Positions 27,174 through 35,635 of a stretch of DNA of 64,000 nt are shown piece by piece. Location: positions 1 through 64,000 of the forward strand of contig DATLUO010000055.1 in assembly GCA_035533075.1 (NCBI GenBank), read 5' to 3'. Position 1 is the stretch's first letter. Every line of letters starts with the position of its first letter. The DNA is from Pirellulales bacterium (GTDB taxonomy: Bacteria; Planctomycetota; Planctomycetia; Pirellulales; JAICIG01). Made by a program: the position numbers and the translations under genes. The notes under the pieces are model-generated. The model was not told the DNA's origin, did no database searches, and worked only from the letters and a program-made list of their open reading frames with translations.

Positions 27174-27686
27174 TCATACGGATTTCAGCATTTGTGCGCT
27201 GCCTCGCCCCTTGGCTTGCGCGGTCAAGAACGGGATCGCGCGCATCGCCGCCGTCCGTAACAGCTCGGCACCCGAGCTACGAGACTCATCAACAAATGCC
27301 ACAAGCTCCGCCGTTGGCCCAACACCGAAATCGTAATCGTCACCGCTTCCGCCGAAGAAGACCGGGAGGACAGCGACGAATTCGGCTTGTAATACCACGG
27401 GCATCGTCCGCATAAAGGCGACGATCCTGCCTGGATTGTACCGCGACCCAATAACCGCGTATGCGCCAAGCACGTAGTCTAATCCAAGGAATTCATCAGA
27501 GACGTGTGAAGCGGACGGCGGTGCCACGAGACCGCGTAAAACCAGCTCAATACGTTCCAGCGCCGATGAGTCACACCGTAGCAGTTCCATTCCTGCGAGG
27601 TTTGAGACGAAGCAGGAGTCACCAGGCGTCGGCCGCCGATAGTACAACGTATCGACAATTAAGCGATCAGTCGCTTGTTCATTCAT
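27174..27686 (-). CDS. Hypothetical protein, putative immunity partner of adjacent toxin domain
   Basis: A 170-residue soluble protein without recognised family. It has a mixed alpha/beta composition with a hydrophobic centre (LDYVLGAYAVIG, VVLQAEFVAVLPVFFGG) and an acidic DDYDFGVGPTAELVAFVDE segment. It starts 5 bp after the stop of a small toxin-like gene on the same strand, the usual place for an immunity gene in polymorphic toxin systems. The immunity role is inferred from this position and size only. Confidence 0.55.
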   Translation of the reverse strand: MNEQATDRLIVDTLYYRRPTPGDSCFVSNLAGMELLRCDSSALERIELVLRGLVAPPSASHVSDEFLGLDYVLGAYAVIGSRYNPGRIVAFMRTMPVVLQAEFVAVLPVFFGGSGDDYDFGVGPTAELVAFVDESRSSGAELLRTAAMRAIPFLTAQAKGRGSAQMLKSV

Positions 27687-27691
27687 TTGTA

Positions 27692-28066
27692 TTATCTCTT
27701 CGCAAAAGGGTCGAATGCTTTGAATCCATTCTGCGTCATAAGCCCTTCGATTTCATTTTCCATTGCGCGTTCTTGGGCACCTGCAATCGGTTTCCCAAGC
27801 AATTGCTGCTTTGAAAGCTGCTTGAAATGGAGTAGCTCCTCCACTTCGACGCCGTCGGCGAGCTGGGGAAATCGGTTTCGTATATCGTTGTTGAGCAGTA
27901 TCTCACCCGTCACCGTGTCGATCATCCCGTTTCGATTTCCAGGAACATTGTCTACCCATCGGATGCTCGGTCGTTTCGCGGTCTTGTTGTAAAACTCCAA
28001 AAGGGATTGCTTAAATGCGGACGCCTTGACTGGGTCCACCACCATATACTCGAAATTGCCAAACAC
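27692..28066 (-). CDS. Orphan toxin-domain protein (zincin-like, tentative)
   Basis: A 124-residue protein with the look of a polymorphic toxin tip: KASAFKQSLLEFYNKT, GMIDTVTGEILLNNDIRN, VEVEELLHFKQLSKQQ and a trailing EIEGLMTQNGF. The EELLHFKQ segment recalls zincin-like toxin domains in which a Glu-x-x-x-His-x-x-Gln pattern binds metal, but the match is only suggestive. No signal, linker or repeat region precedes it, so if it is a toxin it has been cut loose from its carrier, as in orphan cassettes. The start is a GTG; an ATG seven codons later is an alternative. A putative immunity gene follows after 5 bp. Confidence 0.5.
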   Translation of the reverse strand: MFGNFEYMVVDPVKASAFKQSLLEFYNKTAKRPSIRWVDNVPGNRNGMIDTVTGEILLNNDIRNRFPQLADGVEVEELLHFKQLSKQQLLGKPIAGAQERAMENEIEGLMTQNGFKAFDPFAKR

Positions 28067-28220
28067 TGTCGCTGAAGAAAACAGCCGTTGTCAAACTGCA
28101 CGGAGATCATTCTGCCTTGACGATGACCGTTGCAGGTTATTGACGTAATCATAGGCGCCTGATAGACTTGTGTCAATGTTTCGTGTTTGAGATCCGACGC
28201 ACCTACCCTAACGCACACTT

Positions 28221-29582
28221 ATGTCCACCCTGCGCTCCGCCCTCCTTTTTCTGCTAAGTCTTTGCTGCGACCCCGTGACCGCCGCGGCGCCGCTGCGCGT
28301 GGCGGCGTTCAAGGTCGATGTTACGCCGCCGCTGGGCACGCCGCTGTGCGACGCCCTTTGCCCGCCCGCCAGCGAGATCGTCGATCCGCTCTCGGCGCGG
28401 GGAATTGTTTTGGTGGCCGACGACCAGCCCATCGTGCTCTGCGCCGTCGATTGGGTCGGCATCGGCAACGGCGGCTATGACGCCTGGCGCAGCGCGATCG
28501 CCAAAGCGGCCGGCACGGACCCCAGCCGCGTGGCCGTTCACTGCTTGCATCAGCACGATGCGCCCGGTTGCGATTTCGAGGCCGAAGAGCTGCTCGCCCA
28601 ACAGGGACTCTCCGGCGCCTGCTTCCACGTGGCGTTCGCGCACCAGGCCATCGACCGCGTGGCCACCGCGGTGCGCGAAGCGCGCGACCGGCTTCAGCTC
28701 GTCACGCACGTCGGCGTCGGCGTCGGCCGCGTGGAAGGCGTGGCCTCGAATCGCCGGGTGATGGGACCCGACGGCAAAGTGAAGTTCGTCCGCTATAGCT
28801 CGTGCAAGGATGAAAAAATCCGCGCCGAGCCGGAAGGCGTGATCGACCCCGATTGCCGGCTGATCAGCTTCTGGGACGGCGATCGGGCGATCGCCTCGGT
28901 GACCTATTATACCACGCACCCGCAAAGCTATTACGGCGCCGGCGGCGTGAGCGCCGATTTTGTCGGCATGGCCCGCTCGCTGCGCGAGAAGGCTTTGCCC
29001 GACGCGATGCACGTGCATTTCAACGGGGCCAGCGGCAACGTGACGGCGGGCAAGTACAACGACGGCTCCCGCGAAATGCGGCCGGTGCTGGCCGAGCGAC
29101 TCGCGGCGGGCATGCAGAAAGCCTGGGAGAACACCAAAAAGTTCCCCATTGCGGCCACGGACATCGGCTGGCGGACGGTCGCCGTCGCCCTGCCGCCGCG
29201 CGACACGCTCGACGAGGGGGAGCTTAAAGCGGTGCTGACCGACTCCAAGGCCGTCGTGCGCGACCGCGTGCGTGCGGCCCGCGACCTGGCGTGGCTGCGG
29301 CGCTGCCGTGCCGGGCACAAGATCGAGTTGAGCTGCTTGAAACTCGGCCCCACCTACGTAGTACACATGCCGGGCGAGTTGTTCGTCGAGTATCAGCTTG
29401 CCGCCGAGAAGCTGAAGCCCGACACCATTGTCTGTATGGCGGCCTATGGCGATTACGGCCCCGGCTACATCGGCACCTCGATCGCCTACGGCCAAGGCGG
29501 CTACGAGACGTCTCGCGTATCGCGAGTTGCTCCCGAGGTCGAAGCCGTGTTGCTCGGCGGGCTGGCGGAGCTGCTCCAGTAA
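28221..29582 (+). CDS. Secreted neutral/alkaline ceramidase-like protein
   Basis: A 453-residue exported protein. Residues 1-22 are a signal peptide. The mature N-terminus (LRVAAFKVDVTPPLGTPLCD) is the hallmark opening of neutral/alkaline non-lysosomal ceramidase-like proteins. The metal-binding region includes VAVHCLHQHDAPGCDFE (about 93-109) and YYTTHPQSYYGAGG (about 232-245), and the C-terminus includes MAAYGDYGPGYIGT. Ceramidases cleave the amide bond of ceramide, but many planctomycete paralogues have unknown substrates. All candidate metal ligands appear intact. It is a single gene, with a cytochrome c gene 209 bp downstream. Confidence 0.82.
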   Translation: MSTLRSALLFLLSLCCDPVTAAAPLRVAAFKVDVTPPLGTPLCDALCPPASEIVDPLSARGIVLVADDQPIVLCAVDWVGIGNGGYDAWRSAIAKAAGTDPSRVAVHCLHQHDAPGCDFEAEELLAQQGLSGACFHVAFAHQAIDRVATAVREARDRLQLVTHVGVGVGRVEGVASNRRVMGPDGKVKFVRYSSCKDEKIRAEPEGVIDPDCRLISFWDGDRAIASVTYYTTHPQSYYGAGGVSADFVGMARSLREKALPDAMHVHFNGASGNVTAGKYNDGSREMRPVLAERLAAGMQKAWENTKKFPIAATDIGWRTVAVALPPRDTLDEGELKAVLTDSKAVVRDRVRAARDLAWLRRCRAGHKIELSCLKLGPTYVVHMPGELFVEYQLAAEKLKPDTIVCMAAYGDYGPGYIGTSIAYGQGGYETSRVSRVAPEVEAVLLGGLAELLQ

Positions 29583-29791
29583 ATCGGTTCAAGGCGCGTT
29601 TTTCGGCAGTCTTTTCCATCCTCACGGCCGACGTGCGAAACGGCGCGCAGCGTGCGGCTTGTGCCTTGCCCATTGCGGCGGACGGCCCGAAAACCGCACG
29701 AATTCGTCGAGATCCGGCTTGGCCCCGCACTTGCGTATCCCAAAGGTGTGCGTTGCGCGGGAGCGAGATTCTGATTAACAAGGAGAGAACC

Positions 29792-30256
29792 ATGCGAGCG
29801 ATTGTGGCCGTTCCGTTGATGATCGTCACCGTGGCCGTGCTGAGTGCCGGCGCGCGTGAGAGCGCGGCCAGGCGAGAGGGCCAAAGCCCGCGCCGGGCCG
29901 CCGCCAATGCAACGGCGGCGGATAAGGATAACGGCGCCGATGCCGCCGCCGAGGTCGATACCTTCATGCGGCTCAAGCTGGAACATTCGCAGAAACTGCT
30001 CGAAGGCGTGGCGCTGGCCGATTTCGGGCTGATCAAGAAGCACGCTCAAAAGCTGGGAGCGCTCAGCCAGGACGAGAATTGGCGGGTGCCGCAGACGCGC
30101 GAGTATCGCGACTACGGCACCGACTTCCAACAGATCACCGGGCGGCTATCGAAGGCGGCTGACGAGCGGAACCTGGACGGGGCCGCCTTGGCTTACGTGC
30201 AACTCACGCTCAATTGCGTCGATTGCCACAAGCACGTCCGCGATGAAGCGAAATGA
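29792..30256 (+). CDS. Cytochrome c (class II/c'-like, C-terminal CXXCH)
   Basis: A 154-residue exported protein. A signal peptide (AIVAVPLMIVTVAVLSAGA) is followed by a low-complexity Ala/Arg-rich region and then a four-helix-type domain (about 55-150). The heme motif CVDCHKHV stands nine residues from the C-terminus, as in cytochrome c'-type proteins, and FMRLKLEHSQKLLEGVAL opens the bundle. Planctomycetes carry many such small periplasmic cytochromes. The partner is unknown. The ATG at 29,792 follows AAGGAG; the frame is open further upstream into the ceramidase-like gene, but that part is not coding in this frame. Confidence 0.85.
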   Translation: MRAIVAVPLMIVTVAVLSAGARESAARREGQSPRRAAANATAADKDNGADAAAEVDTFMRLKLEHSQKLLEGVALADFGLIKKHAQKLGALSQDENWRVPQTREYRDYGTDFQQITGRLSKAADERNLDGAALAYVQLTLNCVDCHKHVRDEAK

Positions 30257-30481
30257 CCCCAGCCATGACGCTGAATGCTTTTATTCTTCACAAGTGTTTT
30301 AGATCGCGACGATCTTTCGCTTGGCTTGCCGGCGAGACGTCGGAACACCCGATCAACTGACAGAATCTGCCAGTTAGCCAATGGTGGGGGTTACCTCATG
30401 ACCTGACCCGGATAGCGAGCAGCCAAGCCAATTGGAAGGCTGCCACGGTTTGCACCATTCGCTCGCTTCGAGTTGCATGCG

Positions 30482-31906
30482 CTAGTGCGGCTCAGTCATG
30501 TTCCAGGGATCGAGCGCCTTTTCGAGCTGGTCCGGCGACAAGATGCTCTGCTCCTGGCATAGCTCGCGGATTGTTTTGCCGGTCTTGAACGCCTCCTTGG
30601 CCAGCGCGGCGGACTTCTCGTAACCGATCAAGGGGTTGAGGCTCGTCACCATCGAGAGGCTCTTTTCGACCGACGCCTCGCACGCCTCCTTGTTGGCCTC
30701 CATCTCCACGGCGCAAAAATCGACGAAGGCGTTCGTCGCGCCGCTCAAAAGCGAAATGCTCTCCAGCGTTAAGTGGCCCATCACGGGCATCATGATGTTG
30801 AGCTGAAACTGCCCGCCGCCGGCGCCGCTGATCGCCACCGCCTGATCGTTGCCCATCACGCGGGCCGCCACCTGCATCATGCTCTCGCACATCACGGGAT
30901 TGACCTTGCCGGGCATGATCGAGCTGCCCGGCTGGCGGTCGGGAAGCTTCACTTCGTAAAACCCGCAACGCGGCCCCGAACCGAGCCAGCGGATGTTGTT
31001 GGCCACGTTGAATAAGGTCACGGCGACTGCCCGCAACTGACCGTGGCATTCGACCAAGCCGTCGCGTTGGGCGCTGGCCTCGAAGTGGTTCGCCGCCTCG
31101 ATGAAGTCGATCTGCGTCTCCTTGGCCAGCACGGCGGCCACGCGGCGGCCGAACTCCGGGTGGGTGTTGATGCCCGTTCCCACCGCGGTGCCGCCCACCG
31201 GCAGTTCAAGCACGGCCTGCTCGGCCCGCTTGGCCCGTTCGATCGACAGCTCGATCTGCCGGGCAAAGCCGCCGACCTCCTGGCCCAGCCGCAACGGCGT
31301 GGCGTCGGCCAGATGCGTGCGGCCGATCTTGATGATCTTGTCCCACTGGCGGGCCTTGTCGGCCAGCGTCGCGTGCAACCGCTGTAGGGCCGGAAGCAGC
31401 CGCTCGCGGATGCCGATCGCCACCGCCACGTGGATCGACGTGGGAAACGTGTCGTTCGTGCTTTGCCCCATGTTGACGTGATCGTTGGGGTGTACCGGCT
31501 TGGTCGTCTGCGTGCGGTCGCCGCCGAGCAGCTCGATGGCCCGATTGCTGATGACCTCGTTGGCGTTCATGTTGCTCGACGTGCCGGAACCGGTTTGATA
31601 AACGTCGATGGGAAACTGATCGTCGAACTTGCCGGCGGCCACTTCGCGGCACGCGTCGAGCATGGCCTGCGTCTGCTGGTCGTCGAGCCGGTTCTTTCCG
31701 GTTCGCGTGAGCTTGCCCAGATCGCGGTTCGCCACGCCGCAGGCAAACTTCACCAGGCCCATGGCGTGGACCAGTTCTTTGGGCAACGGCTGGCCGGAGA
31801 TGGGAAAGTTTTCCACGGCACGCTGGGTCTGTGCGCCGTAGTAGGCCTGGGCGGGCACGCGCACGTCGCCCATCGAGTCGTGTTCGGTTCGGTAGTCAAG
31901 GGACAT
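30482..31906 (-). CDS. fumC: Fumarate hydratase, class II
   Basis: A 474-residue iron-independent fumarase, which converts fumarate and water to malate in the citric acid cycle. The substrate-binding motifs are TGSGTSSNMNANEV (about 105-118), the HPNDHVNMGQSTND segment (139-152), GRTHLADATPLRLGQE (195-210) and the superfamily signature GSSIMPGKVNP (327-337). Class II fumarases are about 460-470 residues, so the length is normal. The frame is open upstream to 32,026, but similarity starts at the ATG at 31,906. It is a single gene. Confidence 0.95.
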   Translation of the reverse strand: MSLDYRTEHDSMGDVRVPAQAYYGAQTQRAVENFPISGQPLPKELVHAMGLVKFACGVANRDLGKLTRTGKNRLDDQQTQAMLDACREVAAGKFDDQFPIDVYQTGSGTSSNMNANEVISNRAIELLGGDRTQTTKPVHPNDHVNMGQSTNDTFPTSIHVAVAIGIRERLLPALQRLHATLADKARQWDKIIKIGRTHLADATPLRLGQEVGGFARQIELSIERAKRAEQAVLELPVGGTAVGTGINTHPEFGRRVAAVLAKETQIDFIEAANHFEASAQRDGLVECHGQLRAVAVTLFNVANNIRWLGSGPRCGFYEVKLPDRQPGSSIMPGKVNPVMCESMMQVAARVMGNDQAVAISGAGGGQFQLNIMMPVMGHLTLESISLLSGATNAFVDFCAVEMEANKEACEASVEKSLSMVTSLNPLIGYEKSAALAKEAFKTGKTIRELCQEQSILSPDQLEKALDPWNMTEPH

Positions 31907-32041
31907 AGTTGTGTTCCTCGGTTGATTCATGGCAAGGGCTCGTGCAAGATTTCCGTTATGGTAGCAAGTCGAATCGTAACGAATCAGGCCCAGCGTGCAT
32001 AATCCTCGCATGTGGAATGCGGCCACGCCGCTGAGGAATAA

Positions 32042-32307
32042 ATGAACATCATTTGGGACCTACCGGACGACCCCAAAGGAAACGTGCAGCACCTCGCCGA
32101 GCACGGAGTGACCGAGGAAGAGGCCGAGGAGGTTCTGTTGAACCGTCGAAATCCGCAGACGATAAGCCGCACAAGCGGCAATCGACTGACTTTCGGCTAT
32201 ACTTCACTTCGACTGGACGCCATTTGGCGGTATTATGGGAGAAGGTACTCGACGATCCGCTGACCATTTATCCGCTCACGGCCTACGATGCCCCTGAGCC
32301 TACGTGA
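32042..32307 (+). pseudogene. BrnT-like/DUF4258 toxin gene broken by a 5-bp duplication
   Basis: The first frame encodes MNIIWDLPDDPKGNVQHLAE and on to RLTFGYT, typical of BrnT-like ribonuclease toxins. The reading then shifts. The rest of the protein (STGRHLAVLWEKVLDDP, TIYPLTAYDAPEPT) continues in another frame and stops at 32,307. The shift point is a tandem ACTTCACTTC (32,201-32,210); removing one ACTTC joins the two halves in frame as FGYTSTGRHLAV. As it stands, translation ends at 32,263 after 73 codons. A short frame follows directly and may encode the antitoxin. Confidence 0.85.
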
Positions 32308-32309
32308 TT

Positions 32310-32408
32310 ATGATGCAATCCAGCCACCGATATGTGAAGATTGATCGCTCGCCCGAAGAACAGGCACGCATTGACGCCGCGAGTTCCGAAAGCGTTCGCC
32401 TTGCTTAG
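32310..32408 (+). CDS. Short ORF downstream of broken BrnT-like gene (possible antitoxin)
   Basis: A 32-residue frame, beginning with two Met codons and containing HRYVKIDRSPEEQARIDAAS, two bases after the end of the restored BrnT-like frame. It is charged and helical, as expected for a small antitoxin or antitoxin fragment. It is too short for a complete BrnA. It overlaps the 3' end of the convergent esterase gene by 4 bp. The start has no clear ribosome-binding site, so expression would depend on coupling. Confidence 0.4.
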   Translation: MMQSSHRYVKIDRSPEEQARIDAASSESVRLA

Positions 32409-33634
32409 CGTTTCTCGGCCCCGTCCGCCACGCGTTTCGGTTGTCCACCCGTGAGCCAAAACTCCAGGAACGTCAGCTCAATGGCGAGCGCCTCCGGCGT
32501 GGGGACGTGAGTCGGTCGGGCCGTCATGGCCACGCGGTGCTCGTAGCCCAGGACCTGATTCACCGCGATCAGGTGATTGAGCGCCGGCCAGTTTCGCGGC
32601 GGATCTTCCGTGCCGCCCGAAACCAACAGGGGCCGCGGCGCCATCAGCGCGTGCAGATCGACGAGGTCGTCGCCGGCCTCGATCAGCTCCTTGTAGAGGC
32701 CGGTGCGCGGATTGTCCGGAGAAGGGATGCCGGGCGTGCGCCGCACCTGCGGATCGTAGCCGAGATACCACGGCTCCCAATAGTTGACGCTGGCGTTCTG
32801 CTCGTTGAAGACGATGCCCGGATCCGACCAGACGGCGCAGGCGAACTTGTCGTATAGGCACGAGGCGAACATCGTCCACTTGCCGCCATACGATAACCCG
32901 ATGATGCCGATCCGCTGGGCATCGACCTTGGGCCTTTGTGCCAGCACCGTGTGGCAATTTGCGGCGACGTAGGCCAAGAACGTCAACGGTTGAATTCCCT
33001 CGCCTTCGGCGGCCTCGACCAGCAGCTTCCGTGTTTCGCCGCCAAGCTCGTTGGGCGTGCCCGGCGTGCCGATCGAGAGCGTCACGAAGCCGCGTTTCAC
33101 GAGTTGCAGTCCATAGTCGTGGCTCCCGTGGCCTTTCGCTCCGCGACCGATGCTGGTCAACGGCTCGTAGAAGGGAACCAGCACAGCGGGAAACGGCCCG
33201 TCGCCGGGCGGCACAAGGAGATAACCGTCGACCACCGTTCCGGAAGGCGAAACCTGGATGCGGATGTGTTCTTCCACGAAACCGTCACGCTGGACGGTTT
33301 CGATCGGCGTCACCTCGGGCCGCTCTGGCAACGGCGGCCAGGCTCCCAAGCGGCGCTGCCAGCGGTGCAGTATTTCCTGGCGGCGACACGGCCAGTCGTC
33401 GGCGGATTGCACGCGGCTGCCGTCGAAGAAGTTCAACGGCGAACGATACGGGCCGAACTTTCCGGCGAACTCCGCGGGCGGCACCGTGAAGGGCTCGATT
33501 CGCCGCCAGGTTTCTGTGAGTGGCTGCGGCTCCTCTGCCTGGAGAGGTACCTCGAAGCATATCAATAGTGCCGCCGTGAACACGATCAAGCGACGCACCA
33601 GGGAACGGCGATGGCTCATCATCATCTTCATCAT
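32405..33634 (-). CDS. Secreted alpha/beta hydrolase (acetyl xylan esterase-type)
   Basis: A 409-residue exported hydrolase. A signal peptide (SLVRRLIVFTAALLICFEV) follows a run of Met/Lys codons, so the exact start among several ATGs (33,634 to 33,619) is uncertain. The catalytic domain has the nucleophile elbow GLSYGG, an upstream strand LVPPGDGPFPAVLVPFYEP, and a late Asp/His region with PRPLLVSGGTEDP and RPTHVPTP. It resembles Abhydrolase_7 and acetyl xylan esterase-like proteins, which deacylate plant or algal polysaccharides; the substrate is unproven. The promoter region lies in dispersed palindromic repeats. Confidence 0.82.
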   Translation of the reverse strand: MMKMMMSHRRSLVRRLIVFTAALLICFEVPLQAEEPQPLTETWRRIEPFTVPPAEFAGKFGPYRSPLNFFDGSRVQSADDWPCRRQEILHRWQRRLGAWPPLPERPEVTPIETVQRDGFVEEHIRIQVSPSGTVVDGYLLVPPGDGPFPAVLVPFYEPLTSIGRGAKGHGSHDYGLQLVKRGFVTLSIGTPGTPNELGGETRKLLVEAAEGEGIQPLTFLAYVAANCHTVLAQRPKVDAQRIGIIGLSYGGKWTMFASCLYDKFACAVWSDPGIVFNEQNASVNYWEPWYLGYDPQVRRTPGIPSPDNPRTGLYKELIEAGDDLVDLHALMAPRPLLVSGGTEDPPRNWPALNHLIAVNQVLGYEHRVAMTARPTHVPTPEALAIELTFLEFWLTGGQPKRVADGAEKR

Positions 33635-33642
33635 TGTGTGTA

Positions 33643-33787
33643 AGGTGGGGCCAGCGAGCTTGCGAGCGCCGGCCCACCACGTAGCCCGCTCACTCCGTGA
33701 GCGGATGGGCTTTGCAGTGGCTGCGCTCCTCCCCACTGAAGACGCCTTGGCCCTGGATTGCCGTTCCGCTTGCGGAGCAAGCGGGCG
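33643..33787. repeat. 39-bp palindromic repeat plus composite palindrome
   Basis: Positions 33,643-33,678 are one copy of the dispersed GGGGCCAGCGAGCTTGCGAG palindrome. Positions 33,680-33,787 are a composite made of two inverted palindromes (GTAGCCCGCT... at the left, GCTTGCGGAGCAAGCGGGC at the right), matching the layout at 12,710-12,822. Both sit between the divergent esterase and acetyltransferase genes. Confidence 0.8.
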
Positions 33788-33824
33788 ATTGCCAGTCACG
33801 GCCGGATTCCGCTATCGTATCAAC

Positions 33825-34331
33825 ATGATGAGCAAAAGCGAGATTCCTTCCAGCGGCCAGCAGACGATTTGTATCCGCGATGCCGCACCTGCCGATGCTG
33901 CGATCATCGCCGACTTCAATTGCCGCCTGGCCTGGGAATCGGAAGGCAAGCGGCTCGAGCCGGGCGTGGTCGACCGTGGAGTCCGGCTGGCGCTGCAAAG
34001 GCCGGAGCTGTGCCGCTACTTTTTAGCTGAAATCGAGCGCCGTGTCGTCGGGCAGACCATGCTCACGTACGAGTGGAGCGATTGGCGGGCCGGCCTGTTC
34101 TGGTGGATTCAAAGCGTGTACGTCGTGCCCGACGCCCGGCAGCGCGGCGTATTTCGGGCGTTGTTCCAGCACATCCAAGAGCTGGCGAAAGCCACTCCTG
34201 AAGTTTGCGGCCTGCGCCTCTATGTGGAAGAACACAACGCGGCCGCACTGGCAACCTATCGCCGGCTGGGCATGGCGCCCAGCGGGCACCTGCTCTACGA
34301 ACTCGACTGGTCGGCCGCACCCTTTCGCTGA
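33825..34331 (+). CDS. GNAT-family N-acetyltransferase
   Basis: A 168-residue cytoplasmic acetyltransferase. The N-terminus (ICIRDAAPADAAIIADFNCR) is the usual first strand and helix of a GNAT fold. QSVYVVPDARQRGVFRALFQ (about 96-115) is motif A, which binds the pyrophosphate of acetyl-CoA through the RQRGVF loop. LRLYVEEHNAAALATYRRLG is motif B. The substrate is unknown. Two ATGs (33,825 and 33,828) are equivalent candidates. Its 3' end overlaps the convergent Uma2 gene by 37 bp. Confidence 0.88.
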   Translation: MMSKSEIPSSGQQTICIRDAAPADAAIIADFNCRLAWESEGKRLEPGVVDRGVRLALQRPELCRYFLAEIERRVVGQTMLTYEWSDWRAGLFWWIQSVYVVPDARQRGVFRALFQHIQELAKATPEVCGLRLYVEEHNAAALATYRRLGMAPSGHLLYELDWSAAPFR

Positions 34332-34951
34332 CGCACCAATTTGCGAAACGCACGCATGATTTGGCCATCATCGCTTCCCCACTTGTCGCGAAGAATCTCG
34401 GCGGCGGCTGCGACCGGAAAACCGTTCAGCGCTTCGCTGGCGTCGCGGCGCTGGTAGCGGCTGCGGCGGCCAAGGCGATAGACTTCGATACCGTCATTCC
34501 ACCAACGCCAGACTTCTGGAACGCCCAACGACGCATAGATCGGCAAGCGGCCGCGCGATCCGCTTTTCACATCGACCTCGATCGCCAGATCGGGCGGCGG
34601 ATCGCAGGCCAGGTCGATCTCTTCGCGATCGAGCACCTGCTCGACGCGCTCCAAGTAATAGCAGTTGTCGGGTTCCAGGCCGCGCTCTTCGTCCTGGCGA
34701 TGAAACGTCATCGAACGGCAAGCCTGCACCCGAATGGAGAACGCGTCCGTCCACTCATCGATGAATCGGCCCAGCAAATAGCCAACACGTTCATGCCGCT
34801 TCGAGGGAGACATGATTTCCAGGATTCCTCGATCGTAGGTCATTCGCACGTTTCGGTTGTCATCGTTGTCGCGCAAAGTAAGGTACGTCTGCCAGTCGAT
34901 ATTGCTCAACCGGACTCGGGCCTCACGCAAAAGTGGTTCAACGGTCGCCAT
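34295..34951 (-). CDS. Uma2-family (DUF820) nuclease-fold protein
   Basis: A 218-residue protein of the Uma2/DUF820 family, which has a PD-(D/E)XK restriction-endonuclease fold. Visible family motifs are VRMTYDRGILEIMSPSKRHE (about 36-55) and the catalytic-type stretch DPPPDLAIEVDVKSGSR (about 116-132) with the Asp-ExD arrangement. LGVPEVWRW follows as the other conserved motif. The family is very expanded in cyanobacteria and planctomycetes; its role is not established. It is the second of two tandem paralogues, 6 bp after the first. Confidence 0.88.
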   Translation of the reverse strand: MATVEPLLREARVRLSNIDWQTYLTLRDNDDNRNVRMTYDRGILEIMSPSKRHERVGYLLGRFIDEWTDAFSIRVQACRSMTFHRQDEERGLEPDNCYYLERVEQVLDREEIDLACDPPPDLAIEVDVKSGSRGRLPIYASLGVPEVWRWWNDGIEVYRLGRRSRYQRRDASEALNGFPVAAAAEILRDKWGSDDGQIMRAFRKLVRQRKGAADQSSS

Positions 34952-34957
34952 GCCGGC

Positions 34958-35593
34958 TTATTTCTTGTTCCTGAACAGCGAATTACGAAACGCCCGGACC
35001 AGCGCGTGATCGCCGAGCGAACGCCTGCGGGCCAACGTGCGCTCGGCCTCGGTGAAGGGAAAGCCGGGCAATGCCAGACTTCCCTCGCGCCGGCGATAGC
35101 GGCCGCGGCGGTCCAGGCGATAAACCTCGATGCCGCCGTCTTTCCAGCGCCAGACTTCCGGCACTCCAACGGCCGCATAGATTTCCATCCGCCCGACCGA
35201 GCTCGATGCAACGTCGATTTCGACGGCCAAATCGGGCGGCGGATCGCGCTCCAGGTCGAGCTCGTCGCGGCCGCGCACCGCTGGCTCATGCTCGATGTAG
35301 AAGCAATTGTCGGGTTCCAGGCCGCGTTCCTGCTCCAGGCGGCGAAGCGTCATGCACCGACAATTCTGCACCTCGATGCCGGCCTGCTCGGTCCAGGCTT
35401 CGATCAGCCTGCCAAGCAGGTTGCCCAGACGCTCGTGCAATTTCGACGGACACATAAGCTGCAACCATCCCCTGTCGTACGTCATGCGCACGTTGCGGTT
35501 TTCGAGTTCGTCGCGCAGCGCCTCGTACATTTTCCATGGAACGTTGTGAAGACAGACCAAGGCTTCGGCGCTCGGTTGTGCGGCAATCGACAT
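34958..35593 (-). CDS. Uma2-family (DUF820) nuclease-fold protein, tandem paralogue
   Basis: A 211-residue Uma2/DUF820 protein, clearly related to its downstream neighbour along the whole length. Shared segments include ENRNVRMTYDRGWLQLM, ERGLEPDNCFYIE and DPPPDLAVEIDVASSS, which keeps the Asp-ExD nuclease pattern. VGVPEVWRWKDGGIEVYRLD follows. The basic lysine of the usual PD-(D/E)XK is not obvious after the ExD, as in many Uma2 proteins. The two genes lie 6 bp apart and probably arose by tandem duplication followed by substantial divergence. Confidence 0.88.
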   Translation of the reverse strand: MSIAAQPSAEALVCLHNVPWKMYEALRDELENRNVRMTYDRGWLQLMCPSKLHERLGNLLGRLIEAWTEQAGIEVQNCRCMTLRRLEQERGLEPDNCFYIEHEPAVRGRDELDLERDPPPDLAVEIDVASSSVGRMEIYAAVGVPEVWRWKDGGIEVYRLDRRGRYRRREGSLALPGFPFTEAERTLARRRSLGDHALVRAFRNSLFRNKK

Positions 35594-35635
35594 CGCATTC
35601 TCACAGCTTGAACCAGTGCGGTTTGCCCTATTGTA

